Positions 60,862 through 60,948 of a stretch of DNA of 60,948 nucleotides are shown in pieces. The notes beneath the pieces were generated by a model. That model was given only the letters and a program-made list of their open reading frames with translations. It had not been told where the DNA came from and ran no database searches. The translations under genes and the position numbers were made by a program. The stretch lies in the NCBI RefSeq assembly GCF_025821625.1, contig NZ_JACKSH010000224.1, forward strand, positions 1 to 60,948. Direction: 5' to 3'. This DNA comes from Mycolicibacterium pyrenivorans (GTDB taxonomy: Bacteria > Actinomycetota > Actinomycetes > Mycobacteriales > Mycobacteriaceae). Numbering within the stretch: position 1 is the stretch's first letter; every line of letters begins with the position of its first letter.

Positions 60862-60948
60862 TCACCTTGTTGTGGGGAGTTTCGGGCTGATTCCGCCGAG
60901 CATGAGGTAGATCATCGAGGTCAGTGATTTGGCGGTGTGATGGCCGTA
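60862..60948 (-). mobile_element. Possible 3' end of a transposase ORF, cut by the window edge
   Basis: The minus strand holds an open frame running off the window end: 28 residues (GHHTAKSLTSMIYLMLGG then a short Pro/Thr tail) and a stop at 60864-60862. The hydrophobic SMIYLMLGG-type ending resembles C-termini of some actinobacterial transposases, but the fragment is too short to name a family and no inverted repeat can be judged. Confidence 0.3.

Overview
The window reads as a chromosomal stretch of a high-GC actinobacterium of the genus Mycobacterium/Mycolicibacterium. Gene order follows the M. tuberculosis segments Rv2924c-Rv2927c and Rv2965c-Rv3014c almost gene for gene (mutM-rnc-DUF177-sepIVA, then coaD-rsmD-pyc-VKOR-dsbA-lipN, recG, ung-thiL, ddlA, gpsA-fbiD, ppk-mutT1-hupB-leuDC, gltX, leuB-serA, ilvBNC, gatCA-pfkA-gatB, ligA). 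It lacks the large PDIM/phenolic-glycolipid locus that lies between Rv2927c and Rv2965c in M. tuberculosis, which fits an environmental, probably rapidly growing species. GTG starts and 4-base ATGA/GTGA gene overlaps are frequent. The species cannot be named from the sequence alone.

Layout. 98-3066 (-): DNA repair glycosylase, RNase III, a DUF177 protein and the septal protein SepIVA. 3190-10322 (-): CoaD, RsmD, pyruvate carboxylase, a VKOR/DsbA disulfide-forming pair and a lipase. 10507-15201 (+): an aldo-keto reductase, then a four-gene accessory cluster (small membrane protein, PepSY-TM protein, PCuAC copper-binding lipoprotein, Tat-exported DyP peroxidase), the most system-like accessory module here. 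15356-19943 (-): exported HNH nuclease, RecG and a DAK/FakA-type kinase. 20174-26682: ribosomal protein L28, a small lipoprotein, Ung, ThiL, a stand-alone Lrp/RAM domain, a DUF3515 protein, Ddl, a cystathionine gamma-lyase-like enzyme and GpsA. 26726-30652 (+): FbiD (F420 biosynthesis), polyphosphate kinase and MutT1. 30667-33616 (-): HupB (with an apparent frameshift) and LeuD/LeuC, divergent from an IclR regulator. 34386-41547: tRNA-Glu(CUC), tRNA-Gln(CUG), GltX, an FAH-family enzyme, an MFS transporter, a YrhK-like membrane protein, LeuB and SerA. 41593-48755: an FAD oxidoreductase, a secreted Cys/Pro protein, and ilvC-ilvN-ilvB preceded by a complete ribosome-mediated attenuator with a 33-codon leader peptide, then Cfp6 and DoxX. 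48891-58714: LppZ, an orphan PrrB-like histidine kinase, GatB, PfkA, GatA, GatC, an ACT-domain protein and LigA. 58758-60808 (+): an MmcQ/YjbR protein and an acyl-CoA synthetase. The last 87 bases are an open frame, possibly the end of a transposase.

Functional links. Branched-chain amino-acid synthesis is spread over leuCD, leuB and ilvBNC, with local control visible at two points: the leuC/IclR operator-like repeat and the ilvB attenuator. The exported redox pair VKOR/DsbA and the copper/PepSY/DyP cluster act at the envelope. RecG, LigA, MutM, Ung and MutT1 supply DNA repair. Stretches not mentioned (for example 1-97) are short intergenic sequence in which I see no gene.
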